Shown here: one piece after another, positions 24,390 to 32,360 of the stretch
Layout: the number at the start of each line of letters is the position of its first letter
Numbering within the stretch: position 1 is the stretch's first letter
DNA from: Lachnospiraceae bacterium
Lineage (GTDB): Bacteria; Bacillota; Clostridia; Lachnospirales; Lachnospiraceae
Reading direction: 5' to 3'
DNA length: 34,102 bases
Assembly: GCA_910576385.1 (NCBI GenBank)
Contig: CAJTIR010000038.1
Location: forward strand, 1-34,102
The notes under the pieces: generated by a model
What the model was told of the DNA's origin: nothing
The model's database searches: none
Seen by the model: the letters and a program-made list of their open reading frames with translations, nothing else
Translations under genes and position numbers: made by a program

Positions 24390-25808
24390 ATGAGTATTTT
24401 AATGAAATCAGAAAAGAAGAATTTACTATTGGCAATGTCAGAATTGGCAAAGGCCGATTATGGAAAAAAATCCGCTGAGCTGGAACAGATCTATCGACGC
24501 CTGCTCATGGGACGCTCCCAGTTTGAGGAAGTGATAGCAAATATTTTGGATTCTGTGATGCAGATTAGTTCATTGGATCTTTCCCTGAATCACTATTCGA
24601 AAATCCTTCAGAAGGTATCGGATAGCGTTTCGGACGCTACTGAATTGATACATACAGCTTCGAACGAGGCAGATTCTATATCCAAGGCAGTATCTGTGCA
24701 GCATGAAGAGCTGACCAACACAATTATTGAAGTTTCAGAGGAATCGAACACAGTCTACCAGCGTATCGATGAGAGCCAGCAAGAGTTGACGGATACTAAG
24801 GGACTATCTGATAGCACGATCAGTGCATCAAGAGAAATGCAGCAAGACATGAACCAGCTTTCTGAGATTATCGGTCAGATGAATAATGTGATTGCTGGAA
24901 TCAATTCTATTTCTTCACAAACAAATCTCCTTGCGCTGAATGCATCCATTGAGGCGGCAAGGGCAGGGGACGCTGGTAAAGGCTTTGCGGTTGTCGCAGA
25001 AGAGATCCGGCAGTTAGCCGATGAAACACGGCAGTTGACTGCAAGTATGGGAAATTTTGTGTCAGATATATTGACCGCATCTGCCAAGAGCGTGGAGAGC
25101 GTGGATAATACCATTGAGGCGCTGGAAACTGTCACACAGAATATCAGTCATGTGTGGAAAGTGAATGAGGACAATCGGAAATATTTAGAGAAAATTACGA
25201 GCGATATCTCTTCTCTGGCAAGCATCAGTGAGGAGATCAGCAGCTCCATTATCGAGCTTGAGGCGCGTTCTTCAGATATTAATAGTCAGTGTAGCGTGTT
25301 ACATGAGAATACAGTACATTTGCGGGAACATGGCAAAAATATTGACGGTATTGTCAAACCATTGGAGACAATCGAATCGACGCTGGATATGTCCATCAAA
25401 GTTATGGGCGCTATGACTAAGGATGCCTTCTACAAGCTGGAGGATCAGAATTTTGCTGAATATATTGAGAAAGCAATTATCGCACACAGGAATTGGTTGG
25501 GAAATCTCGAACAGATTGTCAAAGGGCGGACAATTCTGCCATTGCAGGTTGATGACAGAAAATGCGGTTTTGGTCATTTTTATTATGCAATAGAGCCAAC
25601 TAAACCAAAGGTTTTACAACTTTGGAAGGAGCTGGGTGAAAAACATAAAAAGTTCCATTCCTATGGGAAACAGGCAATTGATGCTCTATTTGCCGAGGAT
25701 TATGAAAGGGCAGAAAGTGTTTGTCAGGAGGCCAGACAATACTCAAAAACCCTGATCAGTGACCTGGAACATGTTAAAAAATTGAGTGTTAATACATCTG
25801 AAATATAG
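24390..25808 (+). CDS. soluble methyl-accepting chemotaxis protein with CZB zinc domain
   Basis: A 472-residue cytosolic chemoreceptor with no membrane segment. Long coiled coil runs through most of it, with the signalling tip near residues 171-210 (SSQTNLLALNASIEAARAG and FAVVAEEIRQLA). The C-terminal CZB domain shows all four zinc ligands: AHRNWLGNL, CGFGHFYY and HKKFHSYG (about 365-437). In TlpD-type receptors and DgcZ this 3-His/1-Cys site responds to zinc or hypochlorous acid. The ATG at 24390 follows AGAGG; the longer frame from 24297 is not supported. Directly downstream of a PerR-like gene, so it may belong to an oxidative-stress response. The last normal-composition gene before the CpG-free island. 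Confidence 0.92.
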   Translation: MSILMKSEKKNLLLAMSELAKADYGKKSAELEQIYRRLLMGRSQFEEVIANILDSVMQISSLDLSLNHYSKILQKVSDSVSDATELIHTASNEADSISKAVSVQHEELTNTIIEVSEESNTVYQRIDESQQELTDTKGLSDSTISASREMQQDMNQLSEIIGQMNNVIAGINSISSQTNLLALNASIEAARAGDAGKGFAVVAEEIRQLADETRQLTASMGNFVSDILTASAKSVESVDNTIEALETVTQNISHVWKVNEDNRKYLEKITSDISSLASISEEISSSIIELEARSSDINSQCSVLHENTVHLREHGKNIDGIVKPLETIESTLDMSIKVMGAMTKDAFYKLEDQNFAEYIEKAIIAHRNWLGNLEQIVKGRTILPLQVDDRKCGFGHFYYAIEPTKPKVLQLWKELGEKHKKFHSYGKQAIDALFAEDYERAESVCQEARQYSKTLISDLEHVKKLSVNTSEI

Positions 25809-26039
25809 TCGTGTATTTAAGAAACATAAGAAGTAATTTTAAAAATAGTAAATGAATTAAGGATGAAACCAGATAAGGAGAAAACTCAAAAATTATGTTT
25901 AAGACAGCAGACACAAATATGTGGAGTGAATATCTTATATTGGAAGATATGGCAAGGTAGTGTTCTTATTTTTGTATCTATGACTTTTAGACTTATTCCA
26001 GGATTCAACTGTGCTTATAAAAAGGGCACATTTTATAGG

Positions 26040-26075
26040 AAAAGCCTTGGCAGGGATTCTGTCAGGGCTTTTTTT
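26040..26075 (+). terminator. intrinsic terminator at the left edge of the island
   Basis: A 14-pair stem (26040-26053 with 26059-26072, two G-T wobbles) around a GGATT loop, followed by a T-run to 26075. It can end plus-strand transcripts from the chemoreceptor gene and, more weakly, the minus-strand ClpX-like gene whose stop is at 26085. Confidence 0.8.
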
Positions 26076-26084
26076 ATAGGGTTA

Positions 26085-27338
26085 TTATGGAGAAACAGTT
26101 GCAGCAGCCTGTCCTCTTTTCACTATGGTTGGGATTTTTGTGTGGATAGTTTCTTTGGAGATAATACATTCTGAGATGTCTTGTCCAGGCAAATCATACA
26201 TTGTTGGAAGGAGCACATCTTCCAAAATGGTTCTAAGCCCTCTGGCCCCTGTACCTTTTGCAAGGGCCAGGTTTGCAATTTCATGGAGTGCATCCTCCTC
26301 AAAAATAAGGCTGGCCCAATCTTTCTCAAAGAGCAACTGGTATTCCTTAGTGATGGCATCTTCTGGCTCAGTAAGAATCCTGGTTAAGTCATGCCCATTT
26401 AATTCTGATAATGGGCAAAGAACAGGGAGCCTGCCAACCAGTTCAGGCTTCAGGCCATACTTTTTGAGGGAATCCTGTGTCAGTTTTCCATTTATTTCTT
26501 GCCCAATGTCTGCTGTTCCAGGGGAAAAGCCAATGGGCTGGTTTTCAATGCTGTCAAGTAAGCCTTCAAAAGCACCGCCACAAATAAACAGGACATTAGA
26601 TGTGTCAAATGTAATTTTTTCCATCTGGAGCTGTTTCTTTTTGGCATTTAGGGAAACCTCACATCCCTCCATCAGTTTTAAAAGGCTTGACTGCACCCCT
26701 TCTCCAGAAATATCCCTTGTAATGCTCCTATTTCCACCAGCCCTTGCAATTTTATCAATTTCATCAAGGTAGACAACCCCTTTCTGGGCAAGTTCCAAAT
26801 CATCACCTGCTGCATCCAACAGCCTTTGCAGACAGATTTCCACATCTTCCCCTACATATCCTGCCTCAGTCATGTTTGTTACATCCACAATTACAAAGGG
26901 CACATTCAGTATTTTAGCCATTGTCCTTGCCAGAAGTGTTTTTCCACATCCAGTGGGCCCAGCCAGCAGGATATTTGATTTTTTTATCAGGCCACTTTCA
27001 TCATGCAGCCTTTTATGATGGTTGTAAATTGCAACAGACAGCACTTTCTTTGCCTTTTCCTGGCCTATAACAAACCTATCCAATTCCCTGTGAATCTGGT
27101 GGGGTGTCAGAGTAAATGGCTTTTCTGCTTCCTCCCTTTTCTTCTCCCTCTCCATCCTCCTTTTCTCCTCCCTGGGCCTCCTGCTTTTGCAGACTTCCAT
27201 CCTGTCATCCCTCTGGATAAGCCCCATCACAGTTCTGCTGCACTTGTCACAAATGTAAATGTGTTCATCAAATGAACTCTTCACTAATTTGTTCACATCA
27301 TCAATGTCTTTCCCACAAAAAGCACATCTTTGGGTAAT
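26085..27338 (-). CDS. ClpX-like AAA+ unfoldase, accessory paralog
   Basis: About 417 residues with full ClpX architecture. An N-terminal zinc-binding domain (RCAFCGKDIDDVNKL...YICDKC, a CxxC/CxxC set), Walker A GPTGCGKT, pore loop GYVGED, Walker B VVYLDEID, sensor 1 region LFICGGAF, an IGF tripeptide in QPIGFSPG where ClpX docks on ClpP, the arginine-finger GRLPV, and sensor 2 GARGLRTILEDVLLPTMYDLPG. The insertion after the zinc finger is rich in Arg/Lys/Glu. The open frame extends back through the first cysteine pair, but there is no ATG, GTG or TTG there: the first standard start (GTG 27296) would remove half the zinc site. ATT at 27338 after AAGGTGG is the best candidate. It lies alone on the minus strand at the island edge. 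Likely active; a chaperone for island or phage substrates is an inference. Confidence 0.88.
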   Translation of the reverse strand: MTQRCAFCGKDIDDVNKLVKSSFDEHIYICDKCSRTVMGLIQRDDRMEVCKSRRPREEKRRMEREKKREEAEKPFTLTPHQIHRELDRFVIGQEKAKKVLSVAIYNHHKRLHDESGLIKKSNILLAGPTGCGKTLLARTMAKILNVPFVIVDVTNMTEAGYVGEDVEICLQRLLDAAGDDLELAQKGVVYLDEIDKIARAGGNRSITRDISGEGVQSSLLKLMEGCEVSLNAKKKQLQMEKITFDTSNVLFICGGAFEGLLDSIENQPIGFSPGTADIGQEINGKLTQDSLKKYGLKPELVGRLPVLCPLSELNGHDLTRILTEPEDAITKEYQLLFEKDWASLIFEEDALHEIANLALAKGTGARGLRTILEDVLLPTMYDLPGQDISECIISKETIHTKIPTIVKRGQAAATVSP

Positions 27339-27552
27339 AAAACCACCTTCTTTCTTTGGAATATAATCAATTTACTTATAAATCCAGTATACCATTATAG
27401 TTTTCATGCCCTGTTTTTGCAGGAATGGGCAGTGGGAATAATTAAACTCAGTAAAAAATGTATGATTAATGAATTATGGGACAGAAGATAAAAAATTTAT
27501 TAGCTTCTTTTAGAAGAGTATCTTACTACTTGCATGACCTATCCTTGGAATA

Positions 27553-27588
27553 TAAAAATGGAACCTGCCCTTCAGGCAGATCCCATTT
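27553..27588 (-). terminator. intrinsic terminator after the paralog pair
   Basis: On the minus strand GGGATCTGCC pairs with GGCAGGTTCC, using two wobbles, around a short loop, extended by AAAT/ATTT and ending in a run of T. It lies 15 bases after the stop of the gene ending at 27603. Confidence 0.65.
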
Positions 27589-27602
27589 CTTAGCAGTGTG
27601 TT

Positions 27603-28190
27603 TTAGTGGTGTTCCATCAGTGCTTCCAGCCATGCCTTTTCTTTAGCAGGTAGTTCATTAACTACAATAACCTGAAAGCCCATGTAATAGTCAAAACAGA
27701 AAATCCCATCACCTTTTTCCTCCACACCTCCCCTTGGTTTCATTTTCTCAATCAAGGCTTCAGGCTTCTCATCCACAACCAGGGTAATGGTGACATTGGC
27801 AGAGCCACCATCATTCTCCCTCACCAGGAAGTCTGTCTCAAACATGAAAATGTACCCAAGCAGCTCAGGCAGCACATTTTTATTCAGGGTGCCATTTGTG
27901 AATTTATATGCAATGAAGTTAAGCCCCCTGAAGAAATCACCTATCCCATTTTCAATCCTGACATCAGGGGATTTCCTTATAGTGATGATATCAGTTGGTT
28001 TCTGGTTGCTGCATTCATTGTTGTCCCCAGCTTCACCCAAACAGCTATTCAGCTTCAGACTCATTCTCTGGGCAGAGCAGTATGCCTGGTTTTGTTCTGG
28101 TGTGATTTTCATTGGTGTCCAGTTTTCCAGTTCCAATGTTACCTTTCCAATGGCTAAATCCCCAATATTCCCTATAGTTTCTTTAATCAT
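27603..28190 (-). CDS. degenerate PD-(D/E)XK-like protein, paralog 1
   Basis: A 195-residue protein related to a large uncharacterised clostridial family whose usual core reads as FRR-NIVEYKSP-DYLSIDDFYKVYGYACFY. Here the matching part is DFFRGLNFIAYKFTNGTLNKNVLPELLGYIFMF, so the Glu of the predicted E-Y-K nuclease-like motif is replaced by Ala. The C-terminal half keeps VTITLVVDEKPEALIEKM and GIFCFDYYMGFQVIVVNELPAKEKAWLEALM, as in the family. An N-terminal segment with GKVTLELENWTP is extra compared with paralog 2. It starts 25 bases after paralog 2 and shares its transcript. Catalytic activity is doubtful; function unknown. Confidence 0.75.
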   Translation of the reverse strand: MIKETIGNIGDLAIGKVTLELENWTPMKITPEQNQAYCSAQRMSLKLNSCLGEAGDNNECSNQKPTDIITIRKSPDVRIENGIGDFFRGLNFIAYKFTNGTLNKNVLPELLGYIFMFETDFLVRENDGGSANVTITLVVDEKPEALIEKMKPRGGVEEKGDGIFCFDYYMGFQVIVVNELPAKEKAWLEALMEHH

Positions 28191-28215
28191 GCCATATCCC
28201 CCTTCAGTTCTGCTT

Positions 28216-28713
28216 TTAATTGTTTAGTATTGTTTCCAGCCATGTATTTTCCTTATGGGACAGCTTATCACAAACAATAATCTGGAAACCAAACATGTAT
28301 TGAAAGTGGTAAATACCCTGCCCCTGTTTCTCAACTATAATCTCAGCCTCTGCCAGTTCCTGCATCAGTTCCTTGGGTTTCTGGTTTGACACCAGGGAAA
28401 TGGTGGTGTTGGCAGCATTCCCTGTGTGGGAGCCTGCCCTGCATAAGCAGGCATACCCATTGAGCAGAAACACCACATCAATGTTCAGGGAATCCTTGTT
28501 AAACCCATAAGCAATGATATTGTGCTCCTTAAAGAAACCACCAATCCTGTTCTTAATTTTTATATCATTGGATTTTGTGATGGCAACTGTTTTGATGGAT
28601 GGCTTGCTGCATTTATGCCCAGCACCAGTCCCTTCATCTATCCAGCAGCTTGATAAATCCAGTTCCAGCTTTTCAGTAGTGCAGTATGACAATTTTCTGT
28701 TTCTTTTTCCCAT
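28216..28713 (-). CDS. degenerate PD-(D/E)XK-like protein, paralog 2
   Basis: A 165-residue relative of the protein downstream of it; the two align over most of their length, for example DIKIKNRIGGFFKEHNIIAYG with DVRIENGIGDFFRGLNFIAYK and GFQIIVCDKLSHKENTWLETIL with GFQVIVVNELPAKEKAWLEALM. It keeps the family LNGYACLCR and TTISLVS stretches but has AYG in place of the E-Y-K motif. AAAGGAAAA precedes the ATG. First gene of a two-gene minus-strand operon, divergent from the signal peptidase gene. The pair looks like an old tandem duplication. Function unknown. Confidence 0.75.
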   Translation of the reverse strand: MGKRNRKLSYCTTEKLELDLSSCWIDEGTGAGHKCSKPSIKTVAITKSNDIKIKNRIGGFFKEHNIIAYGFNKDSLNIDVVFLLNGYACLCRAGSHTGNAANTTISLVSNQKPKELMQELAEAEIIVEKQGQGIYHFQYMFGFQIIVCDKLSHKENTWLETILNN

Positions 28714-28928
28714 TTTCTTTTCCTTTCATTATAAAGTCTCCAATTGTTTTCTTTTACTTATTAAACATGGAGGAAAGGCTGAAAGGAAATTTTAAATGCC
28801 CTATGGGGGAGATGCCTTCCTATTAGTATGGAAAGAACTCCCAAATACCTTATATGATCTCTGCAAAAATTACCCATGAATATATGGTGGTAGGGTATAG
28901 AAAAAGAAACAGGGAGGAGGAAGTTATT

Positions 28929-29432
28929 TTGAAGAAAAAATTTTTCACTATTTATGCAGCAGTTTTAATCATGGCTGTCATTTTATTTCACTATGTTTTC
29001 ATGCTGGCTGTTGTCCCAACAGAAAGCATGGCAGGGACCATTGAGCCTGGGAACCATGTCATCTGTTCCAGATATGGGATAGGGGAAGGGGATATTGAAA
29101 GGTATGATGTCCTGGTGTTTACACCACCAGACCATCCACAGATGCTCTATATCAAAAGGGTGGTTGGGCTTCCAGGGGAGACAATTGTGGTAAAAAATGG
29201 CAAAGTGTATGCAGATGGTGCTGAGTTGGATAGTTCCTTCACCAAGGCTCCCCAGAACAGGAGGGGGGATGGGGTTTACAAGGTCCCTGAAGGGCATTAT
29301 TTCTTCCTTGGGGACAACAGGAATAACAGTAATGACAGCAGGTTTTGGAAAAACAAGTATGTGCCTGCTGCAAACATCAAAGCAAAAGCAAAGTTTATAT
29401 GCTTTCCATTTACAAGGCTCACTTGGCTGTGA
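28929..29432 (+). CDS. lepB: type I signal peptidase
   Basis: A 167-residue signal peptidase I: one N-terminal membrane helix (residues 5-26) followed by the extracellular catalytic domain. Box B VVPTESMAGTI carries the nucleophilic serine, LYIKRVVGLPGE the catalytic lysine, and box E GDNRNNSNDSRFW is complete, so it should be active in removing signal peptides. I start it at the TTG at 28929, eight bases after AGGAGG; the longer frame from 28854 would add a charged segment with no ribosome site. It is accessory to whatever housekeeping peptidase the genome has. The small gene at 29489 follows 56 bases later. Confidence 0.92.
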   Translation: MKKKFFTIYAAVLIMAVILFHYVFMLAVVPTESMAGTIEPGNHVICSRYGIGEGDIERYDVLVFTPPDHPQMLYIKRVVGLPGETIVVKNGKVYADGAELDSSFTKAPQNRRGDGVYKVPEGHYFFLGDNRNNSNDSRFWKNKYVPAANIKAKAKFICFPFTRLTWL

Positions 29433-29488
29433 TGCCAATGCAGGAACAGAAGGATTGATGAAAATATGAGGAAAAGGGGGAGGAAGGC

Positions 29489-29812
29489 TTGGACAAACTG
29501 ATGGATGATTTGCTGAAAAAAGGCTTAGGAAACTTTATTGACAGGAGCAGGGATGCCCTTATTTGGGATGATGAAATATATCAGAAATGCAGCAGGGAGG
29601 AGGATAAGGCAGAGGAAAAATGCCTGGACATGGGCCTTACAGAAAGGCAGGAGAAAACCATGAAACAATATGTTTCTGATATAAGGGCCACAGGGCATAG
29701 GTATGCTGATTTATCCTATTTAGCTGGGGTGAAGGACACTGTGGGGATGCTGGTTTCCTTGGAAATGATTAAAGGAGTGGAACTGGGAGAGGAGGATGAT
29801 ACAGTGGAATAA
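29489..29812 (+). CDS. small helical protein, unknown function
   Basis: A 107-residue, strongly charged, mainly helical soluble protein that I do not recognise with confidence. It has two cysteines (QKCSREED and EKCLDMG) and a central segment LTERQEKTMKQYVSDIRATGHRYADLSYLAGVKDTVGMLVSLEMIKG that resembles small helical DUF proteins common in clostridia. The start is TTG after GGGGGAGGAAGG, an ideal site. It follows the signal peptidase gene and ends before a shared terminator at 29.9 kb, so the two likely form an operon. Confidence 0.7.
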   Translation: MDKLMDDLLKKGLGNFIDRSRDALIWDDEIYQKCSREEDKAEEKCLDMGLTERQEKTMKQYVSDIRATGHRYADLSYLAGVKDTVGMLVSLEMIKGVELGEEDDTVE

Positions 29813-29914
29813 TTGGTAAAAAGGAGAATATGCAGGGAATGATGGGAAGGGGAAGAAATGGCCCCCTTCCTTTTTCCTTGCCTTTTCTGCATTTTCTCTG
29901 TACTGTTAAAAAGA

Positions 29915-29947
29915 AAAAGCCCTGATGGATGTACCACCAGGGCTTTT
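29915..29947. terminator. bidirectional terminator between convergent genes
   Basis: AAAAGCCCTGATGG pairs with CCACCAGGGCTTTT with one mismatch around a five-base loop. A/T runs flank the stem on both sides, so it can end both the plus-strand gene at 29489 and the minus-strand gene at 29991. Confidence 0.82.
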
Positions 29948-29990
29948 GTAGTTATTTTATCATTTAGGATGCCTGGTATGCCAGGCTTTA

Positions 29991-30638
29991 TTATTTGACA
30001 GCAGTTTTCAAAACATCTTCCTTGGTTTGGAAGTTTTCAATGTTGGGCAGCAGGGACACCAAATCTACACACCCAAAGGTTGGGAGGGCTGGTCTACCCT
30101 TTAAGCTGTCAATGTTGTTGAGGATACCATCTTTACTCCTCCTGATAACAAAATGCCCATTTTCATCACAGTTTCCCTCATTATAAAAATAAGTCTGGAC
30201 AATGGCATTGTGCTGGAAGCCCCCATTCCCACATACTGTTCTCTGGACTGTAAAATAACATCCTTCCCTGCCCCCATCAGGAGTGGTGTCCTGGTAATCC
30301 ATCACAGCATAATAAATATCAGCATTTTCAAGGTTTCCATCCACTTTCCCATAAGTGTCAGAATGAATGAGGTATACTGCCCACTCCATGACACTATGGT
30401 GTTCCAATGGGATTTCAATGCTGTTATAGCCTGAAAATTCAAAATGGTGCTGTTCCAGATATAACAGAATAGCCCCTGGCATTTTCTCATATAGGCAGTT
30501 GCCCAAAGAAGAAAGCAGCTTTTTTAATTCTGCCTGAGGGATTTTTGCATTGAAAATGACAACATACAGCTTGTCATCAGTCCCAAAATCAAACCTATAT
30601 TTTTGCTGGCCCAAAAATTCAATCACTTTACCTGACAT
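29991..30638 (-). CDS. hypothetical 215-residue protein
   Basis: A soluble protein that I do not recognise. It is mixed alpha/beta, with an N-terminal KVIEFLGQQKYRFDFGTDDKLYVVIFNAKIPQAELKKLLSSLG, two histidine-rich spots (EQHHFEF and LEHHSVMEW), an aromatic stretch DIYYAVMDYQDTTPDGGREGCYFTVQR and a C-terminal LVSLLPNIENFQTKEDVLKTAV. There is no signal peptide and no membrane helix. AAAAGGAGGC lies before the ATG. It faces the small helical gene across a shared terminator and is divergent from the XRE regulator, which may control it. Confidence 0.7.
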   Translation of the reverse strand: MSGKVIEFLGQQKYRFDFGTDDKLYVVIFNAKIPQAELKKLLSSLGNCLYEKMPGAILLYLEQHHFEFSGYNSIEIPLEHHSVMEWAVYLIHSDTYGKVDGNLENADIYYAVMDYQDTTPDGGREGCYFTVQRTVCGNGGFQHNAIVQTYFYNEGNCDENGHFVIRRSKDGILNNIDSLKGRPALPTFGCVDLVSLLPNIENFQTKEDVLKTAVK

Positions 30639-30756
30639 AAAAAATCAGCCTCCTTTTTATTTGATATGCCAAGCATAACACCCTTATTTTTGTTGTCTGT
30701 TCTGCAAAAATGCATGGAAACAATGTGGAAGGCTGCCTCCATATAGAATAACATTT

Positions 30757-30774
30757 TGTTGAAGTTTGTCAACA
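30757..30774. promoter_or_regulatory. candidate operator, inverted repeat
   Basis: TGTTGA (30757-30762) and TCAACA (30769-30774) form a perfect inverted repeat with a six-base spacer. A further TGTTGA lies at 30800-30805. Both are in the divergent region between the hypothetical gene and the XRE regulator, the usual place for an XRE autoregulatory site. Confidence 0.4.
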
Positions 30775-30841
30775 TTTCAATATTACATTTCATATACTTT
30801 GTTGATAAAATTTCACAATAATGAGAAAGGTGGAAGGAAAA

Positions 30842-31177
30842 ATGAATGTGGAACTGTATCTGAAGGAAATGGGACAAAGGATCATGGAGAGGAGAAGGAA
30901 ACTGGGGCTGACCCAGGAGGCTCTGGCTGAACTGAGTGAATTAACCACTCAGTTTGTGTCATATGCTGAATCAGGAAAGAGGGGGATGAGACCAGAGAAC
31001 CTGATGAAAGTGGCTGCTGCATTGGGAGTAAGCACTGATTATCTTTTGACTGGTGACATCATTGACAAGGATAAACTGTTGCTCTCAGAGAAACTGGACA
31101 AGCTGACTCCCCAACAGGTTAGAATTGTGGAGAATGTGGTTGATGAATGCATTGCCCTCTTCAGTAAAGATAAGTAG
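30842..31177 (+). CDS. XRE-family transcriptional regulator
   Basis: A 111-residue regulator with a lambda-repressor-type helix-turn-helix in the first 70 residues: GQRIMERRRKLGLTQEALAELSELTTQFVSYAESGKRGMRPENLMKVAAALGVSTDYLLTG. The C-terminal 40 residues (LSEKLDKLTPQQVRIVENVVDECIALF) are a short helical dimerisation tail. The ATG at 30842 follows GGAAGGAAAA; the upstream in-frame ATG at 30821 is less likely. No protease-cleavage domain, so it is not a LexA/CI-type switch. Divergent from the 215-residue gene and followed by the Rpn gene; probably the island's own regulator. Confidence 0.9.
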   Translation: MNVELYLKEMGQRIMERRRKLGLTQEALAELSELTTQFVSYAESGKRGMRPENLMKVAAALGVSTDYLLTGDIIDKDKLLLSEKLDKLTPQQVRIVENVVDECIALFSKDK

Positions 31178-31413
31178 GCTCTGGGAAAAAATGCTGGGAA
31201 AATGATGGGAATGGGGGAGAAATTATAAGCAAGGTTTCCTTCCCCATCCCTCCAATTCCATAGTCCCACAACCCATGTTAAAATGTATATAAATCTTATG
31301 GGGATAGCCAGTACTTTGCTTTATCCATGCAGCAGGCAGATTTTGAAATTGAAAATAAAAACAATTCATGTTAATATTGTAATGAGGAACAAAGTTATAG
31401 AGGAGGTGAAGAG

Positions 31414-32307
31414 TTGGGAGAGAAAGAGGAGAAGAATGATGATGGGATAGTAAAGCACACCTTGAAAGATAGTGTCTTTACTTCATTATTCAAAGAAAAA
31501 AAGTATTTGATGCAGCTGTACCAGGCTTTGCACCCAGAGGACAGGGATGTTACAGAAGATGACCTGCAAGATGTCACAGTCAGCAATGTCCTTGTAAATG
31601 ACATCTATAATGATATAGGCTTCAGGGTAGGCTCAACTTTATTGATTCTGATAGAAAGCCAGTCCACATGGACACCCAATATCATATTCAGGGCATTGAT
31701 GTACCTTGTGCAGACATACAGGGAATATTTCAATGAAACCAGGCAGAACATATATAACAGTAAAAAACTAAGGATGCCAAAGCCAGAGGTTTATGTCATC
31801 TATACTGGGGACAGGAAGACAAGGCCAGAAGAGATTTCATTTGCAGGGGAATTTTTTGGTGGGGAGCAGGTCTGCCTGGATTTAAAAGTGAAAATGATTT
31901 ATGATGGCAAAGAGGGGGATATAATAAACCAGTATGTAGTATTCACAAAAGTGTGCAATGAGCAGGTGAAGGCTTATGGCAGGACAAGGAAGGCAATCAG
32001 GGAAACTATCAGGATATGTAAGGATAAAAATGTATTAAAGGAATATCTGGAAAGCAGGGAACAGGAGGTGCTGGACATGTTGATGGAACTGTATGACCAG
32101 GAAGAAGTGATGAGGTCATATTTGGAAAGTGAGAGGTATGAGGCAGCACAAGAGGCAGCAAAAAAAGCTGAAAATACAACAAAGATACAGATGGCAAGGG
32201 AAATGATACATGGGAATGAGCCATTGGAGAAGATTATCAGGTATTCAGGGTTGTCCAGAGAGGCTGTATTGGAAATCCAGAAGGAAGAGTTGCAGATGGC
32301 AACATAA
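31414..32307 (+). CDS. Rpn-family recombination-promoting nuclease / putative transposase
   Basis: A 297-residue Rpn/PDDEXK protein. The N-terminus KHTLKDSVFTSLFKEKKYLMQLYQALHPED is characteristic; the predicted active site appears as DIYNDIGFRVGSTLLILIESQSTW, giving the Asp and the Glu-x-Gln typical of this clan. The C-terminal tail KIQMAREMIHGNEPLEKIIRYSGLSREAVLEIQ is the usual variable Rpn extension. In E. coli, Rpn proteins are endonucleases that promote RecA-independent recombination. Unlike the remnant at 17.4 kb this gene is intact. It starts at TTG after AGGAGGTGA. It is followed by a terminator module. Confidence 0.9.
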   Translation: MGEKEEKNDDGIVKHTLKDSVFTSLFKEKKYLMQLYQALHPEDRDVTEDDLQDVTVSNVLVNDIYNDIGFRVGSTLLILIESQSTWTPNIIFRALMYLVQTYREYFNETRQNIYNSKKLRMPKPEVYVIYTGDRKTRPEEISFAGEFFGGEQVCLDLKVKMIYDGKEGDIINQYVVFTKVCNEQVKAYGRTRKAIRETIRICKDKNVLKEYLESREQEVLDMLMELYDQEEVMRSYLESERYEAAQEAAKKAENTTKIQMAREMIHGNEPLEKIIRYSGLSREAVLEIQKEELQMAT

Positions 32308-32360
32308 TTTTTGGCAGGTTCCATTGTCTATATTGTAAGGGTTCTTAATAGAAGTATCAG

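Noticed and set aside
25863-26174. 103-codon open frame at the island's left edge
   Set aside because: No ribosome site, low-complexity hydrophobic sequence, and it runs through an obvious terminator at 26040-26075.
26125-26772. 215-codon open frame on the plus strand inside the ClpX-like gene
   Set aside because: It is antisense to a clearly conserved AAA+ protein, has no ribosome site and no family-like sequence.
27787-28227. 146-codon plus-strand frame over the paralog genes
   Set aside because: It is the complement of two genes that align with each other as proteins on the minus strand; no ribosome site.
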